Positions 22,970-35,200 of a stretch of 64,000 nucleotides of DNA are shown here, one piece after another. Position 1 is the stretch's first letter, and every line of letters starts with the position of its first letter. The stretch is from Lepas anatifera (taxonomy: Eukaryota > Arthropoda > Thecostraca > Lepadidae), in NCBI GenBank assembly GCA_034440635.1, contig JAOTON010002073.1, forward strand, positions 1,649,001 to 1,713,000, written 5' to 3'. Both the position numbers and the translations under genes were made by a program. The notes below the pieces were generated by a model that ran no database searches, was not told the DNA's origin, and was given only the letters and a program-made list of their open reading frames with translations.

Positions 22970-25900
22970 CAACCGTTACAGAAGCTGTGGTTTCAACATG
23001 TTTGGCCGTGTTTGCGGGAGGAGATGTTGACCCAAGAAGTGCTGGCAGCCGTTCTTCAGCCCATTCTCTACATCATCAGTGAAATCAGCCAAGAGGAATA
23101 CGAGACGATCATGCTTCCCCGCTTCAGGTATATCAAAATCGAAACTAGCTGGGGAGGTGGAGATAAAATGTGAGAGGGGTAGAGGGATATAGTGAAGGGA
23201 AAGAAAGCAAGAGAGAGAGAGAGAGAGAGAGCCGAAAGAATAGTGGATACGCACGATTATGTCCTTAAGTTATATTTTTTAGATATAAAAGTTCAGAGCC
23301 TTAGAAAGGAAAAAAAGAGAAGAGTTGGGGAGAGAGAGAGAGGGGGAATGATAGGGAGAGGGAGGGAGGGAGGTAGTGCATGAGGGAGGTAGAAAAGAGA
23401 TGGTGACAAAACATTTTTTGCTGTAATTTCTTATTATTTTCTTTCGGGGATGGCAAAAATCGGAAAATCTCTTAAAACTGTCCTATTTAGTGTTATCTCG
23501 TCCCTTACATTACCGAAGTATCGTCGGTCTTGTAACCGCTATTATGCCTGACCCGTTACACCAGGTGCATATTCTCTTGGCCGAAGTCAATCCAAGCCTC
23601 AGTGACTCTTTTGGAAAACCTACATATCATTCTGGAGAAGACTCCCCGAGATGAGGTGCAGCCAGACGTCATGCCCATTATCTACAATGCCCTGGACACG
23701 TCGACTGCACAGATTCAGGTAATGCAGGTGGTGCATGCTTCAAGGAGAGACCGTTGATTGTTAGAATCATGATAACAAAGTCTATGGAGAGTACCCGGCA
23801 AAACCAGAAAGAGATAAACAAATTTTTAATTTATAGCTGAATTTGGTGATGAAACGAACAACCCAACATACGCAAGGTGAAAATCTGGATCATTTTGAGC
23901 TCGAAGAGCGTTGGAAATTTTCTCCAGATAAACATACAACTGTTCAGTATTTAAAAAAATACTTTGAAATAGCAACATAATTTGGGACTGGACCCGGAGA
24001 CCCCAGCTGACTGTGGAGTACTGCAGCTATCACATCATGCAGCCCTATAGTATTCCGTTTAGGAATACGACAACTTCTTTTTTACGGTATTTTGACTTCG
24101 CAAACTTTCAGCAAAGGAAATGCGCAGTTTGTTGGCAAACCTATATATCGAATGAAACTATCAACTATATTACTCAACAAAAATATTACAGCAGACTGAA
24201 TAGGTATGTACCTATGTACCCACATGAACACATATGCCTTCACGAATATCTTCGAGGAGGGAAGACCAAGATCGAAGCTTGAAATATGAACTCAGCAATA
24301 GTTCTCTTCAATTTTGTAATATTAGATTTTGTTGCTTAATCGCAATAGGAACATTGGTATTAAAAGAGGCAAAAGACAATGTAGCCTTACAATCCCATCA
24401 CATCACTGGTGACCAGTAGCCCTACAATCCCATCACATCACTGGTGACCACCAGCCTTACCATCCCATCACATCACTGGTGACCATCAGCATGGGAAGGC
24501 GATGGAATGTTGGGCAGGTCCCAGCCGCAAGGAATCGAAGAGAATCCACAAGTCCATTCCACAGAACACGACTCACGCATAACATTGCTAGCAGCGTTAC
24601 CTGAAGCTTCATGGAGGAAATTTCTACAGTTATTGTTTACCAATTTGTAGCAAATTCCAAACACTGATCTTTGCAATGCCTGACGGGTCATGACCCTTAT
24701 TAAGCTCGGTGCCCACGGCACCGCCGTGACCCCGGAGAGCTGACCAGTCCGTAAAACACGGCCTGCTTCAGTGACATTTGGGTGGTCGGAATGTTCAGCC
24801 CGGATAACGGTTTCAAATGGTGAGAGCATTTAGGTAAGTTAATGGCAGCTTTTACACACCTAGACTGGAGTTGTTCTAGCGTCGTAATAGCCTTCTGTTT
24901 CAGAGCGGCGGGCTCACATCCAAGGCACAGAGTAGGGAAGTACACTTATTTTCAAAGATAGGCCTTGTCAGCTGGTGATACATTTTGCAGAACATTGTGA
25001 CGGGAGCGAGTCCTTAAGAAGCGCCAGGGGCACTATTCCTATGATTTTCTATGATTTGATAATAAATATACGATTTGATTTTATGAATTGCATGTGTAGT
25101 GTTAGTTAGGTCAGAGAACACTATATTATGTATATGATAGCTTTATTCGCTGACGCATTGACTTGGCCTTTTAAGGCGGCACTAATTTCAATGGGGTTTT
25201 AAAGCATATATCCATGTGGTAGAGGATAGGGAAAAGCCCCAGGATTCACATTTTTATCCCTGAGCTCACTGTTTGCAGTTCAGTATCTCGTGTTCAGAGC
25301 GGAACGCGGCTCCGCACCGCCCCTGCAGCTACCGCCGCTAGAAAAAAGACCCAAAGGGAGGCGGGGCGTAGTATTCATACGCTGTAACTAGCACCCTCAT
25401 GACTGCGGTGTCAGTTCATAAAAGATGAGCTAAGATATAAAAAAATTAAATCACGAGTTTGCGGTAGGCCCTATGTAACTAATCGTTCGGTTCAAATCTC
25501 ATGAAGGGACCATATTCCCTTTCAGTCAATGATTTGTCCAATGGCAGAAATGTGCTTAAAAATGAGCCAAAATTTCAGTGACAAATCAATGGTGTCTAGC
25601 ATGGGTGCGTCCGTACCACATGTCCCATTCAATGTTCGGCAGGATGTTTTTAGTTCAGATAGGTCAATTTTAAAGCTCCATTTGTCGTGCCGCCTGGAAT
25701 TCGGATACTGTTACTCAAAATCCTTTAACGCCTCATCTTCCGCAAAATGATGGCGGGCGTGTGCATTTTCTTGTTGAGTTAAGCTTGATTTATTCAGTTA
25801 TCATTTGCAGGTTGAAGTTTGTGTCATTGAGAGATCAAGGAAAAAATAAGTAATATATTTCTAGCTTTTATGAAATATTAGCATTCAAACAGAGTTATCT

Positions 25901-27532
25901 CTACCCACGTACATTATACTACCTGTTTGCCCGCCTTCTGTCACTCTCTGGTCGATGCCATTCTGGCGAGTCTCCTTCAGGCCGTAGCCGAGTGTCGGCA
26001 GTGTGCGGGATTTACTCAGAGCTCCCAGGTCACGTCTCCGCCAGCAATGACTTCCGAATGTAGAGCCTACGCCGCAACCCACACCGTCTGGTATAGACTG
26101 CGCTCTGGCCAAAGGCCTAGCTTATGATCCAGACAGATTTAAAGGCTTCTATATTCCCTCTGTTCTACAGAAAAAAAGGAAATAAAGATGAAAAGAGAGG
26201 GGAAGATGAGACTATAGATTAGGGAATAGTATTATAGTTCTACATATCATTATCGCATTATCTCTACCGGCAGAGAGCTTGTCTTTTAGCGATTCCCAAT
26301 GTGGCGGAATATATCGACGAGGAGTCGGCCCGGAAGCTCGTCTTTCCACGAGCCAAAGCCATCTACGAGAAGAATTCAACTGACCTACTGGTAAGCTCCC
26401 GAGCGAGTGTCCTGGTTTTGCTTTGGGAGGGGGGCCGATGCATCAACTACCAGAGTCACTTGGCGTCGCCAACTCTTTCCATGTTGGAAAGGTTTCTCGG
26501 GAGCCAGATTGCTCCTTTTTCGGGAAAATCGCCTGGCGTTGAACCCGGGTCGGCCGCGTGAAAAGCGAGCGTGCGAAACACTGCACCACTGTCATCCTTA
26601 GGCATCGATTCTTCTTATCTTTCTCAAGCTTTATTGTCCATGCACAGCCCATGCTATTCTAAATGATGTTGACTCCTTGATCCTCCCTCGAATGAAGCTG
26701 TCCTTAGTCGTTCCTGCATTCAAAATCCGGCACAAAACGCCTGATCCGTGCATTGCACTTAGTTAACTACAATACAATTCATGCTTAGGGAATCACCCCA
26801 AATTACAGTACCCGAAAACGTCTTTGGTATTTTATGATGATAAGACATGTTTTTAGGGGCACTGTATGACTGTTTTCACTCCTTCTGTCGTCCTATAGGT
26901 AATATTTTCTCTCTGCAAGGATGAGATTCAATAATATTTCATACCCTCCGTTTTTAGCTGTTGTAACCACCTTTGACAGACAAGAACCCGTGCACAAATC
27001 ATTGCTTGGCATCATTCCAAAAATGCAAGCAATTTGAATGCTTTCAATTTTGGTAGAGATCATTTTGTTCTCAGAGGACATACTTTGCGCGTTGAAACCC
27101 GTTTGGAGAATATATATATTCCCTACAAGCAAAGCCATTTATGTACCCTGAGCGAGATATTTGTCAAATATTTTTTTCAGATTTTTCCCAATTTAGCTTT
27201 GAAGAAAACAAGATTTCAGAAACCTTTCGCTAACTTTCCATGAGATATCCCGGGAGAACATGAGGGAGGAGGAGAGGCCGCGTCCTTGGCAGGAATAGGG
27301 CTAATGACGCACTAACGTCAAGAAAATATAGATTTTGGAAGAGAAGAGAAGTATGGTTGGGCTACGGCGGGGCGCCAAATTCTAGCTGTAGGTTGGCTGG
27401 AATCTGGAGCCCCCTCCACAGCACGCAGAGTTCCACGGGGCGAACGAACGCACGCGCTAACCGACCGTGCCACCAAGTGTCATTCTCTCGCTCTCATCTC
27501 ACGGTGTTGCATCCATATGGACATGTTGACTA

Positions 27533-27570
<38 letters not shown>

Positions 27571-29221
27571 TCCCTCTCTCTCTCTCTCGCTCTCTCGCTC
27601 TCTCGCTCTCTCGCTCTCTTCTCGTCATAAAAGTAAATGGTCGCAGGTTCATTTCCACACCTTACTGCCAATTCCGTCAGTAGCTGCCACAAGCCTTGAC
27701 TATGGGCCGGGGATGGTCTACAGCATGTCCTAATGTCTCAGCACGCTGCTGCTTGCAGGAACAACATGGTACGCTTAACTGAGCGTATACCCGACGGGCA
27801 AACGCTGCGAAAACAATTTTCCACTGCGTGCCTCGACAAATGAGATTTGATGGATGCATTGCTGCTCGAGGAAACTCACTGTAAAGCGTTTGGCATTTGC
27901 TGTGAATAGTAAAATAGCTGATATTAGCAGATTTTAATGAAATGTGATATTTTTAGTAGTATGAATGTTTCATCTTTCACAAGGTCAGGTCTATTTATCT
28001 AACATAAATTTAGCCTCTAGGGATTTTTCTGGGATTGAACTGGAACATATTGTTTTTAACAGGGAATCATATGCTGTTTGGAGCATCGTCGTGGGGAAGG
28101 AAAACAAAATGATTCTTTCTATGGCTTGGAGAAAACTCAATTATGAAATCCATTGGCCCAGCTTACAAACAATCCCAAAATTATACTTGAAAACCTCGCA
28201 GGCGCCAGCATGGGTTTTAAAATAAGAGTCAAAATGACCGAGATGCATGTGTTCATACATACATCTTCCATAAGTGCTAAAAACTCCGACCTCAATTGGA
28301 ATACATGATATTGTAAGTGTAAATAAAACTGCACGCTTACAAGGACAACAATTAATTTCAAGAACTTAGTATAGACAAACAATGGTGCATATTCAAGCTT
28401 CTGGAGTATGATTTCAGCTATGGAGTGTAGTGTTGTCCTATACGTGTTAAAATTTTCCAGAGTCCTGATATCGCGTTGAACCACATGTTATCTCACTGAG
28501 TGTACCTATGGATCTAGTGTGGAGTCGTTTTCTTGTGCTGCCAAAAGTCTTGTCCACTGCAGATGACGCTGTACATGCTGCTGGCGGTGGAGAAGATCAT
28601 GGAGAAGCTGGAGAGGAGGACCATTCTGGAGGAGTTGCTGCCCATGATGTGGGACAACAAGCTGCAGGACCCGGACGTGATTCAGGCTACAGTCAGTAAG
28701 TGTCGACAGCGGGACCAACGTCTCCAGTGTGAGCGTCTGCAGGCCTGTTCACACGGGCTCATTACTGGCTGGCCGCTGGATTTAGTCACTGGATTTGGGC
28801 TTCCGCTGTTTTTCCAGGGGTGTTCTGGTTGAACAATGTATCGCGTTGTGTTCACAGATCTGCTAAAATCTAAATTTTTGTTTTAAAAAAATTAGGTAGC
28901 TAAGTCCCCTCTAACATCTTCCAAAGGCGTTCAAACAGGGGCAGAGAGGTCATGACTCCTATATATTCAGTATTCTCAACCGTTAGCCCTATGGCGTTGA
29001 TGGAAAGTTAACGACTTTAAAATAAGCTTTCCCCGTGTTCTGGACATTTCTACACGTATGCCCACCCCTTCTCTATTCTCAAACATATGGTGTACATTGT
29101 TCTTTTCACGGGATGGTGTTGTTACCTCTGTTCGGAGCGGCTGCTGCTTCGACAGAGGCACGGGGGCTTTGGGTAGGAAGAGAGGTGTAGGCCCTTAACG
29201 TCACGGTTCTTCAATTAGAGT

Positions 29222-29288
<67 letters not shown>

Positions 29289-32200
29289 AGCAAAATGCAA
29301 TGTTCATAAAACATACCCAATTATGCACGTTACTCTGGTACTTTTTTCTCTTACTCTGATCTTCTTTGTAGTTCGGGTTGTTTTTACTGTTCTTTTCGAT
29401 GGCTTGTTTCGTTTGTTTTTGCATAGAGATCTTCTATAACTATATATATATATAAGTTATGGTAGATCTCTATGGTTTTTTGTGATATTGTTATGAACTA
29501 CAGACAGAAAGAAGGCAGTTTTGCATTTGCAGACGTCGAAAAATTGATATCAAGGGCCCTCTGTTCTGGAGATGCAAATAAGTCTTTTTGACCAATGACT
29601 TTCGGTTCCACGATGCCCCTAAAGGCGTCGCCACACGTTTTTTTATATGTTTCATTCTGTTTCTTTCCCTTTCTTTTTTGTATTGACTAGCCAGACAACT
29701 GCTTTTAACAGAGAGCATGCTTGATTATTTATTTTGTATGTGATCTGTTCATTTTACTTCTGAAACACCTTCTGCTGCTCCCCTTATTGCTTGATGTTGC
29801 CCTGCTTGTTTTCGCTGTTCTTTCTTTTGCATCGCTTCTATTCATTTATCTCCTGGCGTTATGTAGAAGAAATGAAAGATGTTTAGGATGGAAGGTCACA
29901 GACCAGAAAGAAATAGGACTGCGGCCGTCACAGTCGCAACACTAAGAGGACCCATTGATTGCTCTTCTAATCAATAATTTGATCAGTCACTGCAACAAAG
30001 ATTAATACAGCATAAGCCCATGCCTCATCTATTCGTATCCGTATTTGTTCGTCTAATTTCATAATGCAGGTATGAGGATGAGTCCTATAAGATGAAAAAT
30101 AGAGAGACCCCAATATTTATATCTCGGGTTATCAGGCCAGCTACCATTTAGATTTAAGTGGTGAGGAATACTGAGGCCAGAGGCTAAACTCGCATTGAAC
30201 CCTGCTGGCACATATTGAAGCCTTTGTAGCCCTCTAAATTATACGCAGTGTTTTGAACAGCCTATGCATCGATCAATTACGGGATATTGTTTTCCCCGGA
30301 ATCTGTTTTGGTACTGGAACTTTCCAATATGCAGTATCGGGGTCGACGCACTCGAGCACACTGGATATAAAAGACAACTATTGGGCATGTGAAGGGCGGA
30401 CAAATACTCCCATTAAAAGTTTGAACCGTGCGCAATAATAGCTCACGTTTGGCGTATAAAAACCGGAGGGAAACTGCGCAGGTACTGGAAATCGACCTGC
30501 CATCACGCCTTCAAAATGAACCTCACTAATTCACGGGTCAGACCAGACGAGCGGCTATCTATGAATAGGAACAGTGACCTATGTCCCATAGACAATTTTA
30601 ATCGCAATCAGACGATGTATCCGGATACAATTACGATCCTGGTAGAGCTTTTGGCAATGGAAATCGGGGTTCAATCATATTCTTGTATATTCGTTTCCAA
30701 CAAGATCTGGCAGTATTTTGCAGCGTGGTGGTAAATATTATATTTATAGCGCAGATGGTAAGGGAGCGTAAACGTCAAAGAGTAAAACTTCATTTGCCAA
30801 TTTGGGGAAGGGAAAACAAAAGGAGTGAAAGGGAACGTCACTGGGGCGCCAGAAAATTTAAAAAAATTGTATAGAAAACTCTTCTGTCCGTTACAGCTCT
30901 ATCATTATGCAAGCTATAGTGTCATGGAAACCACAATCGCTATATCCTGATTTTCAACTCTATCCTGATCGTCTCTCGTCCATAGCAACTACGCGAATGC
31001 TTGCTTATTGTGGGCTTCTAACTATTGATCTTCAGACCTGAAGCCAAACCTTCGGATCACCTGACCTTCATCTGGGATGCAAATTGTGGGCTGTTTTCTC
31101 TGTGCTGAAAACAATATCAGACTTGATGAGGCAGTGGAGTACGGGTCTAGTGGTGGATATGAGCTTTCATTTCGGGGGAGGGTTGGGGCTAAGGGGCTCA
31201 ACCACATGTCATCTTTACCTAGAATAACAGTTTATGATGGAATTACTATATGCACTCAGAAATTTCGCTCAGAAATTTTGGGAGTTTTCTGGAGTCCCCC
31301 AGTCCCTCCGAAGCTATCTACCTTCAATTTGTAATGAGTTTAATATCACTGATAGCTAAAGGCCTTCGAGTTTCTAATTCATTTTGAAATATGTTTAAGC
31401 CCTGCATTGATCACTCTCTGTTCCAGGAACAAGTTGTGGGAAGCAGGCCTTGTTCAAGTTTTCAAGTAGCCGCGCCCCGAAAATACTAGATTGTATGGCG
31501 CGTTTAAGTTTGACGTCAGACTTGCCATGCCAGAGGCATTTTACAGCGTGATTCTATACCAAGTTGTGTGTTTTTGGACTCGCGTAGGAGCAAAACAACT
31601 GAATGGATTTCCTTGAGAATGGCTTTGTTTAAGAGGTATTGTTGTTCTATTCCATTCAGACCTGGTTCAGTTTTCTATCTTCGGGAGCGCAGAAAGTTTT
31701 ATGAACCTTGACCTTACTTGGGATTTTACAGCCTTGGTGGGAAGCCCCCGCACGGATTTGGCGTCAAACTATTGGATCAGTTTTCTCCGTTAATTCACTA
31801 GTGTCTTCTGTGAACTGATAAACTTTTCAACCCAAGTTTCAAATGACTTCCTTTGAAACTCGGGTACTCTTTGGAACCCGAGTAGAGATCTCAAACACGA
31901 CAAAAGGGAGCTCTATATCTCGGCATGGAAGTGCAAAGCTAAGGGGCTACTCATAGATGATCCTATATAAATTTGGGAGTATTTGAACCCCCTCACCTTT
32001 TGTCAGCAATCGTTAGAACATGAGTGGCCATTTCGTCATAAACCGACAAAAATTTCCGGTTTCACTCCCGTCAGCAAAACTATTTTCCAACTAAAAAACA
32101 CTACTGGAAGGCGGAGGGGTGTGGATTTATATCCAGTTGAGGAGTGCCCGGATACCCCTTTTGAAATGTTGAAGTGATCTCAAATTATTATTCAATATTC

Positions 32201-35200
32201 AGAAGCTTCTTAACCCGCGCCCCACCGGGGTCCGGCACTACCTTCACCCCACCGGGGGCCATCGATGCCCCTCTAACTCCAAAAATATGGGGGCTAGCGC
32301 AAGTCTGCAAAGTGTATTAGAAAGCTCACGTGAGATCAGTAAGAAATTACCTTGTATGTTTAAGCGCTCAGGTCAATGGTTTGACCTCCAGAGGTCAAAT
32401 TAGGTCAAGATCGGCTATTTTCACTCAAATATGCAATGCTTAAGCAAACTGGGCATAACTCATAACTATGCCATTAGAGCTATTGAGATGTGGTAAAATA
32501 CATTGGATAGGAAAATGCCAGACCCTTTTCTGCTATGTGAACCGTAATGACCTCCGCCAGTGGTTTGACCTCCAGAGGTCACCTCGTGACCTGATATGAC
32601 CTAAGGTCACGAAAGGTCAGAAAGTGACCTTGTCGTATATCAAACGAAAGCCAGTGACGAGACATACACAATGGTGTTTGATTCAGTACTCTAGCTTAAT
32701 TAGGTCAAAGGTTATTGTTGAAATACTGTTTTTAACCCTTGGTGACCTTGGATAGCCTCGGAGAGGTCAAAGGGCAAATATGACTCCTGGGATCCGTGAA
32801 AAGTTTTCCAAGAACGCTTTTCTGACCAAGCCGAGCATTTGCAATCGTTTTGTGACTTCTAGATGATAAGGCAGCTTTACCCCATGCTTTTTCAATGGGA
32901 AAGGTCACCTCGTGACCTGACCGCAGGTCACGAAATTGAAAAATCCCGGATGTACACCTTGTAGACCCTGGAGGGGTCATGAAGTGTAGGAAGCTTCAAA
33001 TCGATTGACTTCAAAATGTAGCTCCTATAGAGCTCAAAAGTTGAAGTGAGGTGACCTTGGTTGACCTCGCCTGGTGACCTGACCTTGGGTGACCCGGGGT
33101 AAAACATTTCAGGGATGGTTGGAAAATGATGCAGTGAGAGGTAGAGCCCTCAACCACGGTGCTGCGCCTCGTAGTTTTTCTGCTATTCCGAAAAACCTTA
33201 GGGGCATCGATGACCCCGGTGGGGCGAGGGTTAATGTTTTGTATCGAGTGAAACAGTGAGAAGGTTGTTTCTCCCAGACTTGGATCACGCACTACGTTTT
33301 ACGTTCTCTTTCCATATGGTTGCCATTGACATTGTTTTAAATTTTGGCACCCCCAACCATTTTCCAAAATGCATTGCCCTGTAAAGACGCCAGATATGCA
33401 ACAAGTAAAATGTAAAATAATAGCACAGGTTTCCAGGCGTGTATTCCAGATGTATTGTATCGCCACTGCCAGTTCCAGGCGCTGCAGGAAACTCGCGCGC
33501 TAAAACCCGGGTCGGCGCCCGCTAAAAACACCACCATTAATCTGGTGCGATACACACTCACGGCGGCGACACACGCCTCCACCACTTGTTTTAGTACGAA
33601 CTGCGGCCGAAGTGGATAATTGAAAAACCAGTCTACAGAGCATGCCATACAACTCAACACCCTCCTCCCCTATGCTCCGGTGGCGACAGGGCCAGGGGTT
33701 CGAACAACCCCCTCATCGACCTCGAATTATATGTGGGATAGCGAACAACACCAATGGTAGTCGATCACCCATAACAGGTATGAAGAAACCGATTCCGTTT
33801 TTTTTTTGCTAAAGTCGTATTGGGGTCACGATGAGTAAAATCAAGTGACAGCTTGGAAATTTTTTCTTGACTTAAGCGTTTAACTGGAGTGAGTTAGAGT
33901 CGTTTTGAGGTATTACCCGATTCCTCTCTTAAAGGTGAATCGAATGTTGTATGCACTTACCATGCTAATTCAAAATGCAAAATCCCAAAAATGAAATCTT
34001 CAATATCCATACCAATCGACTCACAATGATAACCCAAACCTAATGATCAAAATGAATTTTTATCGCAATTTTCCGCGAGCTTATTGACATAAGTCCAAAA
34101 ACCTACTTAAGCAGTTCCAGGTGACCTTCCAGAGGCCGAAGCTGAAACATGATCCTAAAGGAAGCTATTCTCAGCTACCTCTGGAAAAATAAAGCCCTTT
34201 TCGGCCAATTCCCATTCTCCTCATGCGTTTTTAATGAGGAGGCCATGACCTGAACCTGATCATAGGTAATCAATATCGAAAATCCCCTTAGCACAGCTAG
34301 TGGTACTTGGTACGTCTACCAGGTGATATGAATATGTTAATCAGTGGATTATTTACCCATTTAGGGCTGTAAATATTGAAGCTCGACAAACTCGTCTAAG
34401 GATTGAGATTTGCTGGCCATAATGGCACAATAGATGAGAATGGTAAGTATTTTCACCTCAGCCCTAAGAGCTAAAAAGGTTGGGAAAAATACAGCTTCAG
34501 TTGGATATTTGCATCCGAAAGTATCTCCTCCTCATCAATCTCAGATTTGGCATGCTTCTCTTGCGAAAATGCAACAACAGTTGTATACGGGCTAAACCAG
34601 TTTTCACTGGTGTCATCTGAAACAGGATTTTCGCGAAAATCAGTACAGCAAGGGGTACCAGTTCCCTGCTCCCGGTGAGCATCGATTCAAAGGAGTATGA
34701 ATCTGTCGTCAGTCCTTCTATGATTCGATCGATCATATTTAAGATCCTGTCCTTGCATTGCCTCATCACTGTTATTGTCCTGGATTATGTGTTGGTTCAG
34801 CATACGAAACCTTGCAGTTCTACCGTGCCATTGATGTCGTTGTCAGGTGGTTGGTGACTGCAATGGTAGGCTGTTCCGCACTACGCCTGTACCTTATGCC
34901 ATTCGAGTAGTGCGGTGCAGCCTAACAGCTTTGCAGTTCTACCGTCCCGTTTTTGTCGTTGTCAGGTGGCTGGTGACTGAAATGGTAGGCTGTTCCGCAC
35001 TACGCCTATACCTGTCATTCCATTCGAGTAGTGCGGTGCCGCCTAACGGGTATAGGCGTAGTGCGCAACAGCCAGCCGTTGACCAGTCACCTACACCGTC
35101 AAAAACGGCACGATAGAACTGCAGGGTTTCGTATGCTGAATCAATACATAATCCAGGACAATAACAGCAGTGCGGTGTAGTCGAGTAGTGCGGTGCAGCC

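Larger units (their letters stand above)
10672..22981 (+). other. SCYL2: SCYL2 intron 1 (12.3 kb)
   Basis: A GT-AG intron. Contents in order: truncated family A element (11646-12172), family B repeat (12610-13050), 30-bp tandem array (14731-14850), SINE-like piece (15040-15260), possible hAT-type end CAGGGGCGGATCC (15284), minus-strand SINE-like piece (16690-16800), 21-bp tandem array (17641-17990), minus-strand SINE-like piece (18770-18875), (TA)n at 19846 and (CT)n directly before the exon 2 acceptor. The 187-codon minus-strand frame at 11186-11749 runs into the family A element and matches nothing I know. The remaining stretches, including 13050-14730 and 19900-22900, show no recognisable feature. 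Confidence 0.75.
23719..26273 (+). other. SCYL2: SCYL2 intron 3 (2.6 kb)
   Basis: Contains the 35-bp tandem array (24383-24487), a minus-strand non-LTR retroelement fragment (24473-24945) and a possible diverged minus-strand family C copy (about 25270-25530). The rest shows nothing recognisable. Confidence 0.75.
26391..28562 (+). other. SCYL2: SCYL2 intron 4 (2.2 kb)
   Basis: Holds a minus-strand SINE-like piece (26441-26612), a second, weaker one (27370-27490) and a (CT)n tract (27536-27620). Otherwise there is no recognisable feature. Confidence 0.75.

Noticed and set aside
33337..33660. 107-codon minus-strand frame
   Set aside because: No family resemblance; it lies next to the TTAACCC element and a tRNA-like relic.
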